A DNA stretch of 64,000 nucleotides, from assembly GCA_963781105.1 (NCBI GenBank), contig CAWAED010000003.1:1010879-1074878 (forward strand). The letters run 5' to 3'. Under the pieces are notes generated by a model. It had not been told where the DNA came from and did not search any database. It was given only the letters and a program-made list of their open reading frames with translations. How positions within the stretch are numbered: the first letter of the stretch is position 1; every line of letters begins with the position of its first letter. The position numbers were made by a program, and so were the translations under genes. Below, in pieces: positions 27,453 to 35,908 of the stretch. Source of the DNA: Palsa-295 sp963781105. GTDB lineage: Bacteria > Acidobacteriota > Terriglobia > Acidiferrales > UBA7541.

Positions 27453-27662
27453 ATGAACGAAGAAGCCTGGCAAATATTGGAAGACAGATTCACAGAACGG
27501 CGGCACGAAGCGTTCACGCTACACAAGAACGGAACCCGGAACGCTGAGCGCACTTTCATGGAGTTGGTTCGCATCGAAGCGGAATACATCCAGGCGCTCT
27601 ACTCGCTTTACGAGAAGGAAGGTACGGAGCGGCCGCGCGGCGCGTCCGGGGCCTCAGCCTAG
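27453..27662 (+). CDS. Small hypothetical protein
   Basis: A 69-residue acidic, helical protein, unrecognised. ATG 27453 is preceded by GAGAGGTGATGGA, a good ribosome site. The central part (FTLHKNGTRNAERTFMELV) is amphipathic and could be one long helix; there is no cysteine, signal or membrane segment. It converges with holA, stop to stop without a gap. The site and codon use favour a real gene over chance. Confidence 0.55.
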   Translation: MNEEAWQILEDRFTERRHEAFTLHKNGTRNAERTFMELVRIEAEYIQALYSLYEKEGTERPRGASGASA

Positions 27663-28739
27663 TTAGGACGATGTAGCCGCCGAAGACGCGGAGGACGTGA
27701 GTCGCGCGATCAGAAATTCCATCAGCGCGCGCGGGTTGGGGTTCGAAGATTTCAGTTGGCTATCCGCTTCGGCCAAAGCTAACAGGCCAGCGAGAAGATC
27801 CTTCTTCGGGATGCGATGCGCGTTGCGTACAGCGGCTTCCGCAGCCTCTGGACGCATCTGCAGCGGGCGAGCCGCCTGAAACCCGTTCATGCCCGCGGGC
27901 AGATCGCGCGCTTCAATCAGCTTGCGGTACATCCAGGCCAGCACGCCCACCAGTCCGATCGGTTCTTCCCCTTCACGCAATAAATTTTCCAGAAACGCGA
28001 AGGCATCAGCGCGGCGGCGCGTCGCTAGCATATCCGCAAGCTGCCACACGGTATTCTTGCGCGCCTTGGGCACCAGTTCTTCCACGTCCGCGGAGGTAAT
28101 GCGCCCTCGGCCCTGCGCATACGAGGCGAGCTTTTGCATTTCGACGCGAATGCGCGCCGGCTCGCTATTCACAATTTCAGCGAGCAAGTTGGCCGCAGGG
28201 CGTTCGATATCCGCGCCCAATTCCTTGGCCATCTGCTCGGCGAGAGCCGCGGCGGATTCGTTTCCGAGCGTCAATTCCACAATCACCGCATTTTCCGCCA
28301 GCACTTTGTAAAGCCGCTGGCGGTGATCGAGTTTAGGCACTTCGAAGACAATCACCGTGAAGGGCGCGGGCTTAGCAAGATATTCCGCCAGGGCCTTGAG
28401 CGTGTCCTTGCGCGGATCGTCGCCGTCGTCTCCATCATCGCTGTCGTCGCCATCTTTCGCGCGCGATTGAATGGATTCCGCGCCGTCCACCAGCAGCACC
28501 TGGCAGGATGCCAGCATCGGCATGGTCTCCGCGCGTTGAAATAACTCGCTCCAATCGCCGCCACGCACCATAACGCGGCCGAGCGCCCAATCGCGCATCG
28601 GTTCCGGCACATACGAATCAATAATTTTGCTGCGGCACATATCGCGCAAATAAGGATCGGTGCCTTCCAGAACAATCGCCGGGACCGGCTTGCCCTTGGC
28701 GAGCCGCTCGAGCAATTTATCGGGCGAAAGTTCCGGCAT
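27663..28739 (-). CDS. holA: DNA polymerase III subunit delta
   Basis: A 358-residue clamp-loader subunit that opens the sliding clamp. The N-terminus VPAIVLEGTDPYLRDMCR corresponds to the family's LLYGEEPYL start; later blocks include DADILAEIV-type LLAEIVNSEPARIRVEMQKLASYA and VPKARKNTVWQLADML. Odd point: an acidic insert of Asp/Gly/Ser (DGDDSDDGDDGDD) near residue 100, in the loop after the first strand region, which looks like expansion of a short tandem repeat. It starts exactly where lptE stops, so the lptE-holA pair is coupled. Confidence 0.88.
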   Translation of the reverse strand: MPELSPDKLLERLAKGKPVPAIVLEGTDPYLRDMCRSKIIDSYVPEPMRDWALGRVMVRGGDWSELFQRAETMPMLASCQVLLVDGAESIQSRAKDGDDSDDGDDGDDPRKDTLKALAEYLAKPAPFTVIVFEVPKLDHRQRLYKVLAENAVIVELTLGNESAAALAEQMAKELGADIERPAANLLAEIVNSEPARIRVEMQKLASYAQGRGRITSADVEELVPKARKNTVWQLADMLATRRRADAFAFLENLLREGEEPIGLVGVLAWMYRKLIEARDLPAGMNGFQAARPLQMRPEAAEAAVRNAHRIPKKDLLAGLLALAEADSQLKSSNPNPRALMEFLIARLTSSASSAATSS

Positions 28740-29278
28740 CAGAAATTCTCCGTCACGTTGGAAACCAGCTGCGCTGCGAAATCCCGGGACATGCGCTCCA
28801 GCGCGGGGTCCTGCTCTTCGAAAAAGCTCTGCACGTCGGAAGAAATCTGGTACTCGTCGCGAAATACCATGTCGCTGTTCTGGTATGCGGTTTTCTGCGA
28901 TTGGTTGTCCAGGAGTTCGACTTTAGTATGCACGGTGACCAGCATCGTCGTCACCTGCCCAGTGGTCGCGTTAAACAACACCGGACTCGTTTCGATCGAG
29001 AGCACTTCGCCGTGCAGAACGGCGTCGGCGGAAGCGGGATCCTGCACGATGCGATATTTGGTGCGCTGCAGGAATTGCCGGATGACGGCAGCCGTAAAAC
29101 GCTGCTCGATGCGGTAACGCGTCGTATCGTTCTTGAACGCGGGAACGGCAATCGTCTTCCACTGCGAAGGCAGCGAGGCCCCCCGGCCTGCCACGTGATA
29201 GCCGCAGCTCACCGGCACGAATGCCGCGAAGAGCACAACGAGCGGAAGCAATCCCCTACTGCACAGGCGGTTTCGCAA
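28739..29278 (-). CDS. lptE: LPS-assembly lipoprotein LptE-like
   Basis: A 179-residue lipoprotein: signal peptide LLPLVVLFAAFVPVS followed by Cys25 (SCGYHVAGRG), the usual LptE beginning. Then IAVPAFKNDTTRYRIEQRFT and a conserved second half with FRDEYQISSDVQSFFEEQDPA. LptE plugs the LptD barrel that inserts lipopolysaccharide into the outer membrane, so its presence shows an LPS-type outer membrane. The order lptE-holA is common in bacteria. It overlaps the asd-like gene by 23 bases. Confidence 0.85.
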   Translation of the reverse strand: MRNRLCSRGLLPLVVLFAAFVPVSCGYHVAGRGASLPSQWKTIAVPAFKNDTTRYRIEQRFTAAVIRQFLQRTKYRIVQDPASADAVLHGEVLSIETSPVLFNATTGQVTTMLVTVHTKVELLDNQSQKTAYQNSDMVFRDEYQISSDVQSFFEEQDPALERMSRDFAAQLVSNVTENF

Positions 29279-30332
29279 CCAATTCCTCCGCGATGCGCGC
29301 GGCGTTCACAGCCGCAAGACGCAAATTGTCAGCGACGCCCCAAATCCACACGCCGTTCGGGACACTGGCATCTAGCTCGATATGAGCGATATGAATTTCG
29401 CTTTCGCCCGCAACGCTCACGTTACTCGGCGCGGGATCTCCAGCCGCGCCGACCTTCACACCTAGACTCGCAAAAGCGGCTTCGAGTTGCTCGCGCTGCG
29501 GCGTCGAGCCAAATTCCGCGTACGCGGCCACCGCGTATCCATAAAACACCGGCGCTTGCACCAACTGCAATGCTGGCACGGCGGCGCGGCCCGCGAGATA
29601 TTCCGACGTGTCGCGCGCGATCGAGGCACGCAGTTCGGCGAGAGTGGGTTTACATTCTTCACCGTACCCAGCAAGCAGGTTGAAAGCGACCTGCGCGTCG
29701 AACACGGATTGCGCGATCGGACGGAACGACAGCAAATTGGCGGTTTGGCTTTCGAGTTCGTCCACACCGGCCTGATCGCGCTCGGAAACCGGAGGAAACA
29801 ACAATTGCACCGTGCGAAGCGGGGACAATTTCGAAAGCGCCGCCGCAATGGTGCAGGCAACGATCACGCCGGAGCCCGGCGATGAGTACGCGATTGGCTG
29901 CGCCGCACCGCCGGACGGCGCCGGCCCCGCCGTTTCTGGCTTACCCGCGTGAGCGCCGGGGCGCGGAAGCAGTACGGTCGAAAGCGCAGGGATCCATGAA
30001 GTGGACTGGCCACTGGCCGCGAGCATGCCGGTAAGATCAATCACCGTCGCGCCAGAACGCTGCGCAACTTGCCAGTTCTGCTCGGCGTCTTGCTGCGAAC
30101 CAGCGAAAAACGCAAAGCGCGCGCCTTCGAAGCTTTCCTCGTCCAAGGCACGGATGAAAGCCGGCTCACCGCCAACCTCCGTCAACGTGCCGGCCATCAC
30201 CGGCTCATCGAGCAACACAATATCGCCCCCGGGAAAATTGCGTTCTTCCAGAACAAGCTTCAATTCCTTGCCGCGCAAGGAGGAAGCGCCCACGATGGCG
30301 ACGCGATTCGCTGCTTCGTGCCCGGCGGGCAT
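29256..30332 (-). CDS. Aspartate-semialdehyde dehydrogenase-like protein, probably catalytically altered
   Basis: A 358-residue paralogue of Asd. The NADP fold is recognisable (RVAIVGASSLRGKELKLVLEER) and so is the catalytic domain: VACTIAAAL places Cys160 at the position of the Asd nucleophile and PPVSERDQAGVDELESQT matches the VSGAG segment. But where Asd has R-x-P-x4-H for substrate binding and acid-base catalysis, this protein has Gln259 and Tyr266 (QAPVFYGY). It is therefore unlikely to perform the normal reaction. It heads a small cluster with lptE and holA. A regulatory, structural or different dehydrogenase role is possible. Confidence 0.75.
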   Translation of the reverse strand: MPAGHEAANRVAIVGASSLRGKELKLVLEERNFPGGDIVLLDEPVMAGTLTEVGGEPAFIRALDEESFEGARFAFFAGSQQDAEQNWQVAQRSGATVIDLTGMLAASGQSTSWIPALSTVLLPRPGAHAGKPETAGPAPSGGAAQPIAYSSPGSGVIVACTIAAALSKLSPLRTVQLLFPPVSERDQAGVDELESQTANLLSFRPIAQSVFDAQVAFNLLAGYGEECKPTLAELRASIARDTSEYLAGRAAVPALQLVQAPVFYGYAVAAYAEFGSTPQREQLEAAFASLGVKVGAAGDPAPSNVSVAGESEIHIAHIELDASVPNGVWIWGVADNLRLAAVNAARIAEELVAKPPVQ

Positions 30333-30335
30333 AGT

Positions 30336-31169
30336 CTAGGCAGGCCGCGAAGCAAGCCGGTGCCGCACCGTGCGGACCAATTGCATGACGGGCCCGTGGA
30401 TGGTGTAGCCGGCAGTAACAAGCAGCAGGGTTTGATGGGAAAAATAAACCACCGCGCCCACCAGGAGAGCTAGCAGAACCACCGCAAGCGACGGCTGGCG
30501 GCGCGTTAACGGAATGTCCTTAAAACTAAAATAACGAATCGTGCTGGACATCAAAACGCCAAGAATCACTACCAGGGCAAGCCACAAAACTGAAACGCGT
30601 ACATCCTCCAACGGATGTCCATGCGAGAAATGCACCGTAGCGGCGATCATGCCGGCGGCCGCAGGAGTGGGCATCCCGGCGAAATAGCGACTGCCACCCG
30701 GAGCCATGCCCTGAATATTGAACCGGGCCAGCCGCCACGCGCAGCAAGCCACAAAAATAAATCCGATCAGCCAGCCTAATTGCGTAAGGTGTAGCGCTTC
30801 CGGAGCATTCGCCGCCGCAGCAGCACGAATTCCCCAAGCGTAGGCGAGAAATGCGGGCGCGACGCCGAAGCTGACGATGTCCGCAAGCGAATCGAATTCC
30901 TTGCCGAACTCGCTCTCAGTCTTCATCGCGCGCGCAATCCGCCCGTCGAGCGAATCGAATAGCCAAGCCAAGCCTATGGCCATTGCTGCGTTATCGAAAT
31001 CGGTGATTTTTCCGTCGAGGGTCGCCAGAATCGCGTAGTACCCGCAAAGCATGTTGGCGACCGTAAACGCGCTGGGAAGGATATAAACGCCGCGGCGGAG
31101 ACGATGATTGCGGAAAGGCCGGCGCGGGCTTTCTTCGTGTCCGATGGGATCTATGCCGTTGAATTCCAT
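30336..31169 (-). CDS. pssA: CDP-diacylglycerol-serine O-phosphatidyltransferase
   Basis: A 277-residue membrane enzyme making phosphatidylserine from CDP-diacylglycerol and serine. The CDP-alcohol phosphatidyltransferase motif D-G-x2-A-R-x8-G-x3-D-x3-D is perfect at residues 75-97 (FDSLDGRIARAM onward). About eight hydrophobic segments follow the archaeal/Bacillus-type PssA pattern (ILPSAFTVANMLCGYYAI at the start). It overlaps psd by 19 bases; the two give phosphatidylethanolamine. Confidence 0.93.
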   Translation of the reverse strand: MEFNGIDPIGHEESPRRPFRNHRLRRGVYILPSAFTVANMLCGYYAILATLDGKITDFDNAAMAIGLAWLFDSLDGRIARAMKTESEFGKEFDSLADIVSFGVAPAFLAYAWGIRAAAAANAPEALHLTQLGWLIGFIFVACCAWRLARFNIQGMAPGGSRYFAGMPTPAAAGMIAATVHFSHGHPLEDVRVSVLWLALVVILGVLMSSTIRYFSFKDIPLTRRQPSLAVVLLALLVGAVVYFSHQTLLLVTAGYTIHGPVMQLVRTVRHRLASRPA

Positions 31170-31771
31170 TTCGCCAGTATACTTTCGCCGCCTTTAACCT
31201 TCTGCCTGAGCTTCACAACCACTTGCGTATCGAGAGGCAGCCAGATGTCCACGCGCGAGCCAAAGCGAATTAGTCCGACGCGTTCGCCCAGCGCCACTTC
31301 CTCGCCTTCGCGTTTCCAGCATATCACGCGCCGCGCGATTGCTCCGGCGATTTGTTTGAAGACTAACGGGCCGCGCGGCGTATGCACGTAGATAATATTC
31401 TGTTCATTCTCGCGCGACGCTGCGGAGCGCAACGCAGCGTAGAAGCGTCCGGGACGATAGACGACGTCCGCTATGCGCCCCGCCGCCGGCGCGCGCTGCA
31501 CGTGCACGTCCCAAATCGAAAGAAAAATACTGATGCGATGCCCGACCACGGAATCGAGCATCTCGTCCACGATTTCGACCACATGCCCATCTGCGGGAGA
31601 AACGATCAGGCCGGCATCGGAAGGTACGCTGCGCTGCGGATCACGGAAAAAATAAAAAATAAATAACCCCAGGAAAATCATTATGCCGCCGAGCCATTTC
31701 CAGCCGGGAATGAAACAAAGTGCGCCCGCAATCAGCGGAGGCAATGCGAATCGGTATGCGTCCTTGATCAT
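31151..31771 (-). CDS. psd: Phosphatidylserine decarboxylase, short form
   Basis: A 206-residue membrane-associated pyruvoyl enzyme converting phosphatidylserine to phosphatidylethanolamine. There is an N-terminal membrane hairpin (PPLIAGALCFIPG, then MIFLGLFIFYFFRDP), the conserved FFRDPQRSVP and IVSPADGHVVEI, FLSIWDVHVQRAP, and the self-cleavage site Gly171-Ser172 in RFGSRVDIWLP; the GS form marks the short archaeal-like class. ATG 31771 is used; a TTG nine codons upstream keeps the frame and is an alternative. Confidence 0.92.
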   Translation of the reverse strand: MIKDAYRFALPPLIAGALCFIPGWKWLGGIMIFLGLFIFYFFRDPQRSVPSDAGLIVSPADGHVVEIVDEMLDSVVGHRISIFLSIWDVHVQRAPAAGRIADVVYRPGRFYAALRSAASRENEQNIIYVHTPRGPLVFKQIAGAIARRVICWKREGEEVALGERVGLIRFGSRVDIWLPLDTQVVVKLRQKVKGGESILAKWNSTA

Positions 31772-31918
31772 AATTCCAGTAGGTTCCTTGTTCCGCAAAA
31801 GCGCCCGCAGCGCGCAAGCTTCCGCCGCGCAAATGCTTGCGGCTCAGATGATAAGCGAGTGCACCGGTATTGTACGACAGAAGTTTACGGACGGCTGGAG
31901 GGCAAACGCGGAAACGGG

Positions 31919-32155
31919 TCAGTGATGGACCATTTGATTGTGGTAACTGGCCACAATCAGTTCCATCATGTCCTTTAGGTGCAGCTTCATTTTTTTGAGC
32001 GATACTTCCATCTCGAGGTCTTCCACGTTCCAGTAGGATTGTTTGATTAGTTGCTGAAGCTGGGATTCACAGCGGGAGTGTTCTTCGAAGAGCTTGCGGT
32101 ATTCCTGGTTCGATTCCATCAGGGCTCGCCGGATATCGTGCGTCGTAATCGGCAT
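31919..32155 (-). CDS. DUF465/YdcH-like small helical protein
   Basis: A 78-residue coiled-coil protein. The heptad-like pattern and the blocks RKLFEEHSRCESQLQQLI and VSLKKMKLHLKDMMELIV match the YdcH/DUF465 family, in which EH..LE..I and LKK.KL.LKD are conserved. An ideal ribosome site (AGGAGGGAACGA) precedes the ATG. The function of the family is unknown. It stands alone between psd and the decarboxylase. Confidence 0.75.
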   Translation of the reverse strand: MPITTHDIRRALMESNQEYRKLFEEHSRCESQLQQLIKQSYWNVEDLEMEVSLKKMKLHLKDMMELIVASYHNQMVHH

Positions 32156-32278
32156 TCGTTCCCTCCTGGTTGTAACGAACGTTCACATAATCGTAACAAT
32201 TACCACAACTGCGATGTGGAAGCCAATAGGCAAAATGTACTGGTTCGGTTTCACACTGAAACGCTCGCCGGACGCCGC

Positions 32279-33637
32279 TCATCGCGCCAGGACTTCGTCC
32301 GCCACGCGCGACAGGATCACCCAGATGCGGTCGAGCCACTCGCGATGCTCGGGCTTCATGAGCACAGATCGCAGGCACAGGACTGTCTCACGGTCGGATT
32401 GGAATGCGCCAGAGCGCGCGGTGAAAAATCGCACGGGCAAGCGAATCAGGGCTAGGTGCAGATTTTGTTTCACCGCCGCGTCGAAGATGCGTTGCGATAG
32501 CTCCGAAATTTCGCTCGCCGACGCGGCGCGCGGGGCCCAAACGACGATATCGAGTTCCGGCGTCAACGGAAGGAGCCAGCGTCCATCATCCGCGAGGCGC
32601 TGGGCGAACTGCACGGCCGCGCTCCGGCTGGCTTCGAGCATACTTGCGAATTCCCCGCCGCGAACGAGCGGGAGCAGGCGCTGCGTCGCCCACAGCGCCA
32701 CTGCAGAAGCGCCAGCACGAGAACATTCCAAGCTGATTTCTCCAAGATGGAGATCGGACGAAGTGAAATACGTGTAAGGCGATTCGTGTTTGTAGATCGC
32801 GCCGACGCTGGGGTCGCGGAAAAGCACGCAACCGCAGCCGTAGGGCTGCAGGCCGTGTTTGTGCGGGTCAATCACGATGGAATCCGCTCTGCCGATCAGG
32901 TCGTAACTGGCGCGAGTCTCAGCGTGGAGATTGGCAGCCAGCGTGAAATATCCTCCATACGCCGAATCCACGTGCACACGAAATCCGTAGCGTTCGCGCA
33001 GTTTCAGAATTTCCGGCAGCGGATCCACGGAGGCTGTTCCGGTGGTCCCCACAGTGGCGACCACGCAACCGACATCGCTCGCTTCGAGCTTCTCTTCGAG
33101 GGCCTTCAGGTCCATGCGGCCACGATCATCCGAACTCACTTCAGCAAACGGCAACTGCAGCACGGACGAAATGCGATGGTGGGTGTAGTGCGCCTGGTCC
33201 GACGCCACAATCCTCTTGCCGGGCCTCAGCTGCCCTGCCACCCAAAGGGCTTCAAGATTTGCCATCGTGCCGCCGCCGCAAAGATGACCAAGAAATTGCT
33301 TCCAGCCGAACATCCCCGCGATCTGCGCAACGGCTTCTTTTTCCATGGCGGAACTCGCGCGCCCGCCGTCGAGCGCGTGATTATTCGGATTGATCCAGGT
33401 AGCCAGCGCGTATGCCGCGCGCGCGATCGGGTGCGGCGGTTTCAACATCTGGCCTGCATACAGCGGATGAAAGTAGGGGAAGTTGTCCTGCATCTTCACG
33501 GCGACTTCGTCCATAACCGCGGGCAGGCGTGGATCGTGCGTGGCCTCGGAAGAAATCACCGGTAATGATGCAAATCCTTCGTCCAGTTTCTTCAGGGAGT
33601 TTTTCAATAATTGCAGGCTGGCTTCTTCCAGATGCAT
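32279..33637 (-). CDS. Group II pyridoxal-dependent amino acid decarboxylase
   Basis: A 452-residue PLP enzyme. The cofactor lysine is Lys260 in VIDPHKHGLQPYGCG, the PLP aspartate is Asp224 in HVDSAYGGYF, and the phosphate-binding LCGGGTMANLEAL is present; GTTGTASVDPL also fits. This is the glutamate/aromatic-L-amino-acid/histidine decarboxylase superfamily; the substrate cannot be set from sequence, though a tyrosine, tryptophan or aspartate-type substrate is possible. ATG 33637 with GAGG upstream is chosen over an earlier in-frame start at 33718. It could supply amines related to the transporter at 5-10 kb, which is speculation. Confidence 0.85.
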   Translation of the reverse strand: MHLEEASLQLLKNSLKKLDEGFASLPVISSEATHDPRLPAVMDEVAVKMQDNFPYFHPLYAGQMLKPPHPIARAAYALATWINPNNHALDGGRASSAMEKEAVAQIAGMFGWKQFLGHLCGGGTMANLEALWVAGQLRPGKRIVASDQAHYTHHRISSVLQLPFAEVSSDDRGRMDLKALEEKLEASDVGCVVATVGTTGTASVDPLPEILKLRERYGFRVHVDSAYGGYFTLAANLHAETRASYDLIGRADSIVIDPHKHGLQPYGCGCVLFRDPSVGAIYKHESPYTYFTSSDLHLGEISLECSRAGASAVALWATQRLLPLVRGGEFASMLEASRSAAVQFAQRLADDGRWLLPLTPELDIVVWAPRAASASEISELSQRIFDAAVKQNLHLALIRLPVRFFTARSGAFQSDRETVLCLRSVLMKPEHREWLDRIWVILSRVADEVLAR

Positions 33638-33734
33638 CGCAACCTCGCGTACCGCGTTTGCACACGTTTGACTTTTCTTGGTAGGGGCGCTACTTGCTGC
33701 GCCGGATTTCTGCGGCAACTCCGCGAATGCCGCG

Positions 33735-34169
33735 TTACGCGAGTGATGCAGTCAGCAGCAATGCGTCTTCGATCGGAACCGTGTAATAACGAGGGCGGCG
33801 CCCGACAACCTCAAACTTGTAGCGTTCGTAAAAACGCAACGCCGCCAAATTCGACGCGCGCACTTCCAATATGGCATGCGTCACTTGCAAGGACCGCGCC
33901 CATTCAAGAGCGGAGCGCAACAGCTCCCCGCCGATGCCGCGGCGGCGGTACGCGTCTCGGACCGCGAAATTCAAAATCTCCAGGTCACTGGAGACCCTGC
34001 GGGCCACCAGGAATCCGGTGAGTTCGCGACCTTCTTCCGCCACCCAGCCGGCCATTTCGCCCCGCGCGACGCGGTGATAATCCCACACGGTCCACTGCGC
34101 AATTTCTCGGCAGGTGGACTGTATCCCCAGCACCGCATCAATGTCGCGAGACTCCAGCGCTCGAATCAT
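33735..34169 (-). CDS. rimI: Ribosomal-protein-alanine N-acetyltransferase-like GNAT
   Basis: A 144-residue GNAT enzyme. Motif A for acetyl-CoA is RDAYRRRGIGGELLRSALEWA (residues about 71-91), followed by LEVRASNLAALRFYERYKFEVVG, the RimI hallmark with the catalytic tyrosine region, and RPRYYTVPIEDALLL at the end, which matches RimI proteins (RxxYY...EDAL). It acetylates the N-terminus of ribosomal protein S18 or similar proteins. It lies directly after tsaB, the classical tsaB-rimI pair. ATG 34169 is eight bases after the tsaB stop. Confidence 0.9.
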   Translation of the reverse strand: MIRALESRDIDAVLGIQSTCREIAQWTVWDYHRVARGEMAGWVAEEGRELTGFLVARRVSSDLEILNFAVRDAYRRRGIGGELLRSALEWARSLQVTHAILEVRASNLAALRFYERYKFEVVGRRPRYYTVPIEDALLLTASLA

Positions 34170-34176
34170 CCGGCCG

Positions 34177-34878
34177 TTAGTGATCCTTCCATTGCATTTC
34201 CGCGTCGGTCCGACGGACGTAGTTGGCGTCGAGCGCCAAAGCATCCGTCACTTCGCCGCGCAACGCCCGCTCGTAGCCAATTCGTCCGATGAACGGAGCG
34301 AGAACGCTGGAAACGGTCTCAATCGCCATAGAACCCGGCTGGAAATGCGGCGCGAGCAGCGAAATTACTTCGGCATCCGGCGTCGCAATCGTAAACGCGC
34401 CATCTTTGGTGCCGTCGTGAAGCTTAGTCGCGAATTCGGCTGGAGTGACGACGAATTCGTCGCCCTCCAGCGCCAGCCCAGCGCCGGTGCGCCTGTAGAC
34501 GCCAAAATAGACTTGGCTGCGGCGCGCGTCCAGCGCCGGAACCACCGCGGTAGTTTTGCCGTTGGATTGGATTGCCACAGCCTCCAAAGCGCTTACACCA
34601 ACCACGGGTTTCTTGTAGACCTCCGCCCAGCCCTTAGCGGCCGTCAGCCCAACCCGCAGCCCGGTGAACGATCCAGGGCCTGCGGAAACCGCGAACAAAT
34701 CAAACTGATCGAGCTTGACGGATAAGTCGCTGAGCAAGAATTCCAGGTGGCGGAACATCCGTGAGGAGTAATTCTCTTCGCCGCGCGTGGAAATAACTCC
34801 AACCAGCACTTGGTCCCGCAGAACGGCGACGCTTCCAGACGGCGAAGAGGTATCCAAGGACAGGATCAGCACGAGCAC
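34177..34878 (-). CDS. tsaB: tRNA threonylcarbamoyladenosine biosynthesis protein TsaB
   Basis: A 233-residue ASKHA-fold partner of TsaD in making t6A37 of ANN-decoding tRNAs. It starts ILSLDTSSPSGSVAVL, has SAGPGSFTGLRVGLTAAKGWA (the universal TsaB block) and ALDARRSQVYFGVYRR. The start is GTG 34878 or the GTG two codons later; TATAAT on the minus strand at 34885-34880 lies directly in front, so the transcript may be leaderless or nearly so. tsaD is in the same window at 39022 but in a separate unit. Confidence 0.92.
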   Translation of the reverse strand: MLVLILSLDTSSPSGSVAVLRDQVLVGVISTRGEENYSSRMFRHLEFLLSDLSVKLDQFDLFAVSAGPGSFTGLRVGLTAAKGWAEVYKKPVVGVSALEAVAIQSNGKTTAVVPALDARRSQVYFGVYRRTGAGLALEGDEFVVTPAEFATKLHDGTKDGAFTIATPDAEVISLLAPHFQPGSMAIETVSSVLAPFIGRIGYERALRGEVTDALALDANYVRRTDAEMQWKDH

Positions 34879-34963
34879 AATTATAGGGCAATTTCGGGGC
34901 CAATCTTACTGAAAACATTCGGTTTCTCGCCCTTGAGACGGCCCCCCAAACCACCCATTTATC

Positions 34964-34992
34964 TTGACGTTTATGACGCATGTGCCTAAACT
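34964..34992 (+). promoter_or_regulatory. Sigma-70 promoter of the CarD-family gene
   Basis: TTGACG (34964-34969) and TAAACT (34987-34992) with a 17-base spacer. Predicted start near 34999 gives a leader of about 28 bases containing GGGGAGGGG before ATG 35027. It faces away from tsaB. Confidence 0.7.
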
Positions 34993-35026
34993 TTCAATAT
35001 GCTTTTCGGGGAGGGGATTTCCACCT

Positions 35027-35560
35027 ATGTCCATGTCCATGGAGTTTAAGCTAGGCGAGAAAGTCGTGTATCCGAACCATGGTGTCGGGGTCATTGAACA
35101 GATCAGTTACGGGTACGTGAATGGACGGTCGGAACGCTTCTACATGCTTAAAATCGTTTCGAGCGGTTTGAAAGTGATGGTGCCGCAGACCAACGTCGAG
35201 TGTGTCGGCCTGCGTCCCATCATCCGAAACACCCAAGCCGGTGCGGTGATTTCGTTCCTGGAGAAAGGCCGCTCCGCTTCCCACCACGATTGGAAACACC
35301 GCTTCAAGGAAAATTCGGACCGGATGCGTACAGGCTCGCTGATGGAGGTCGCCGCGGTGCTCAAGGGCCTCGTAGCGCTCAGCCGGACCAAGCCGCTTTC
35401 CTTCCGCGAAAAGAAAATGCTGGAGCGAGCAAAATATCTGCTCGTCAGCGAACTGGCCACGGTGCGCAACACGTCCGAGTCGGCGGTTGAAGCCAACCTG
35501 ATCCGCGCGCTAGCCAAAGCCAAGCTGCAAATGCCGGAGACAGCGCCAATTCCGGAGTAA
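35027..35560 (+). CDS. carD: CarD-family RNA polymerase-binding transcription factor
   Basis: A 177-residue protein. Residues about 5-60 are the Tudor-like RNA-polymerase interaction domain shared with Mfd (FKLGEKVVYPNHGVGVIEQI, then FYMLKIVSSGLKVMVP); residues 70-165 are the helical DNA-contacting domain (SLMEVAAVLKGLVALSRTKP, LSFREKKMLERAKYLLVSEL). CarD stabilises open promoter complexes, notably at rRNA promoters. The frame is open upstream to 34964, but the promoter lies there; ATG 35027, 35033 and 35039 are all possible. It has its own promoter and a strong terminator, so it is monocistronic. Confidence 0.92.
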   Translation: MSMSMEFKLGEKVVYPNHGVGVIEQISYGYVNGRSERFYMLKIVSSGLKVMVPQTNVECVGLRPIIRNTQAGAVISFLEKGRSASHHDWKHRFKENSDRMRTGSLMEVAAVLKGLVALSRTKPLSFREKKMLERAKYLLVSELATVRNTSESAVEANLIRALAKAKLQMPETAPIPE

Positions 35561-35582
35561 GTTTCTTCGTAACTCTCTGGCC

Positions 35583-35616
35583 GGGCACGATCCGCAAAGA
35601 TCGTGCCCTTTTTTTT
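35583..35616 (+). terminator. Rho-independent terminator of carD
   Basis: Perfect 10-bp stem GGGCACGATC (35583-35592) with GATCGTGCCC (35599-35608), a CGCAAA loop and eight T residues (35609-35616), 22 bases after the carD stop. A textbook terminator. Confidence 0.95.
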
Positions 35617-35725
35617 CGCGTGCGCCCTGCTCGAATTCCCGCACGCGCCTCGGTCAGTAAACGATCCCCTCCCGCACCCAAACGGACCGCCCAACTCGAG
35701 CGGCGGCGCAGCCCCATCTGGGAGT

Positions 35726-35887
35726 GCGGGAGCTTGCTCCCGCTTGTTGCAAGGCGAGGCTTGCCTCGCCGTTCGCGGCCAAACCCAGCAGCCAAATTGG
35801 AAGACGACAACGCACCGGACTCAACCGTGCCTCACCGCCAGCAATCGAGCCACAGCGCACGTCGGAAAAAGCGGCGGCAAGCCGCCG
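35726..35887. repeat. Three short intergenic palindromes
   Basis: Between carD's terminator and the DinB-like gene (about 290 bases without a gene) are three palindromes of one design, two arms joined by two bases: GCGGGAGC-TT-GCTCCCGC at 35726-35743, GGCGAGGC-TT-GCCTCGCC at 35753-35770 and CGGCGGC-AA-GCCGCCG at 35872-35887. They differ in sequence but not architecture, like dispersed REP-type elements. I see nothing else in the gap. Confidence 0.6.
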
Positions 35888-35908
35888 TGCTTCCAGACTC
35901 GTTCCGCC

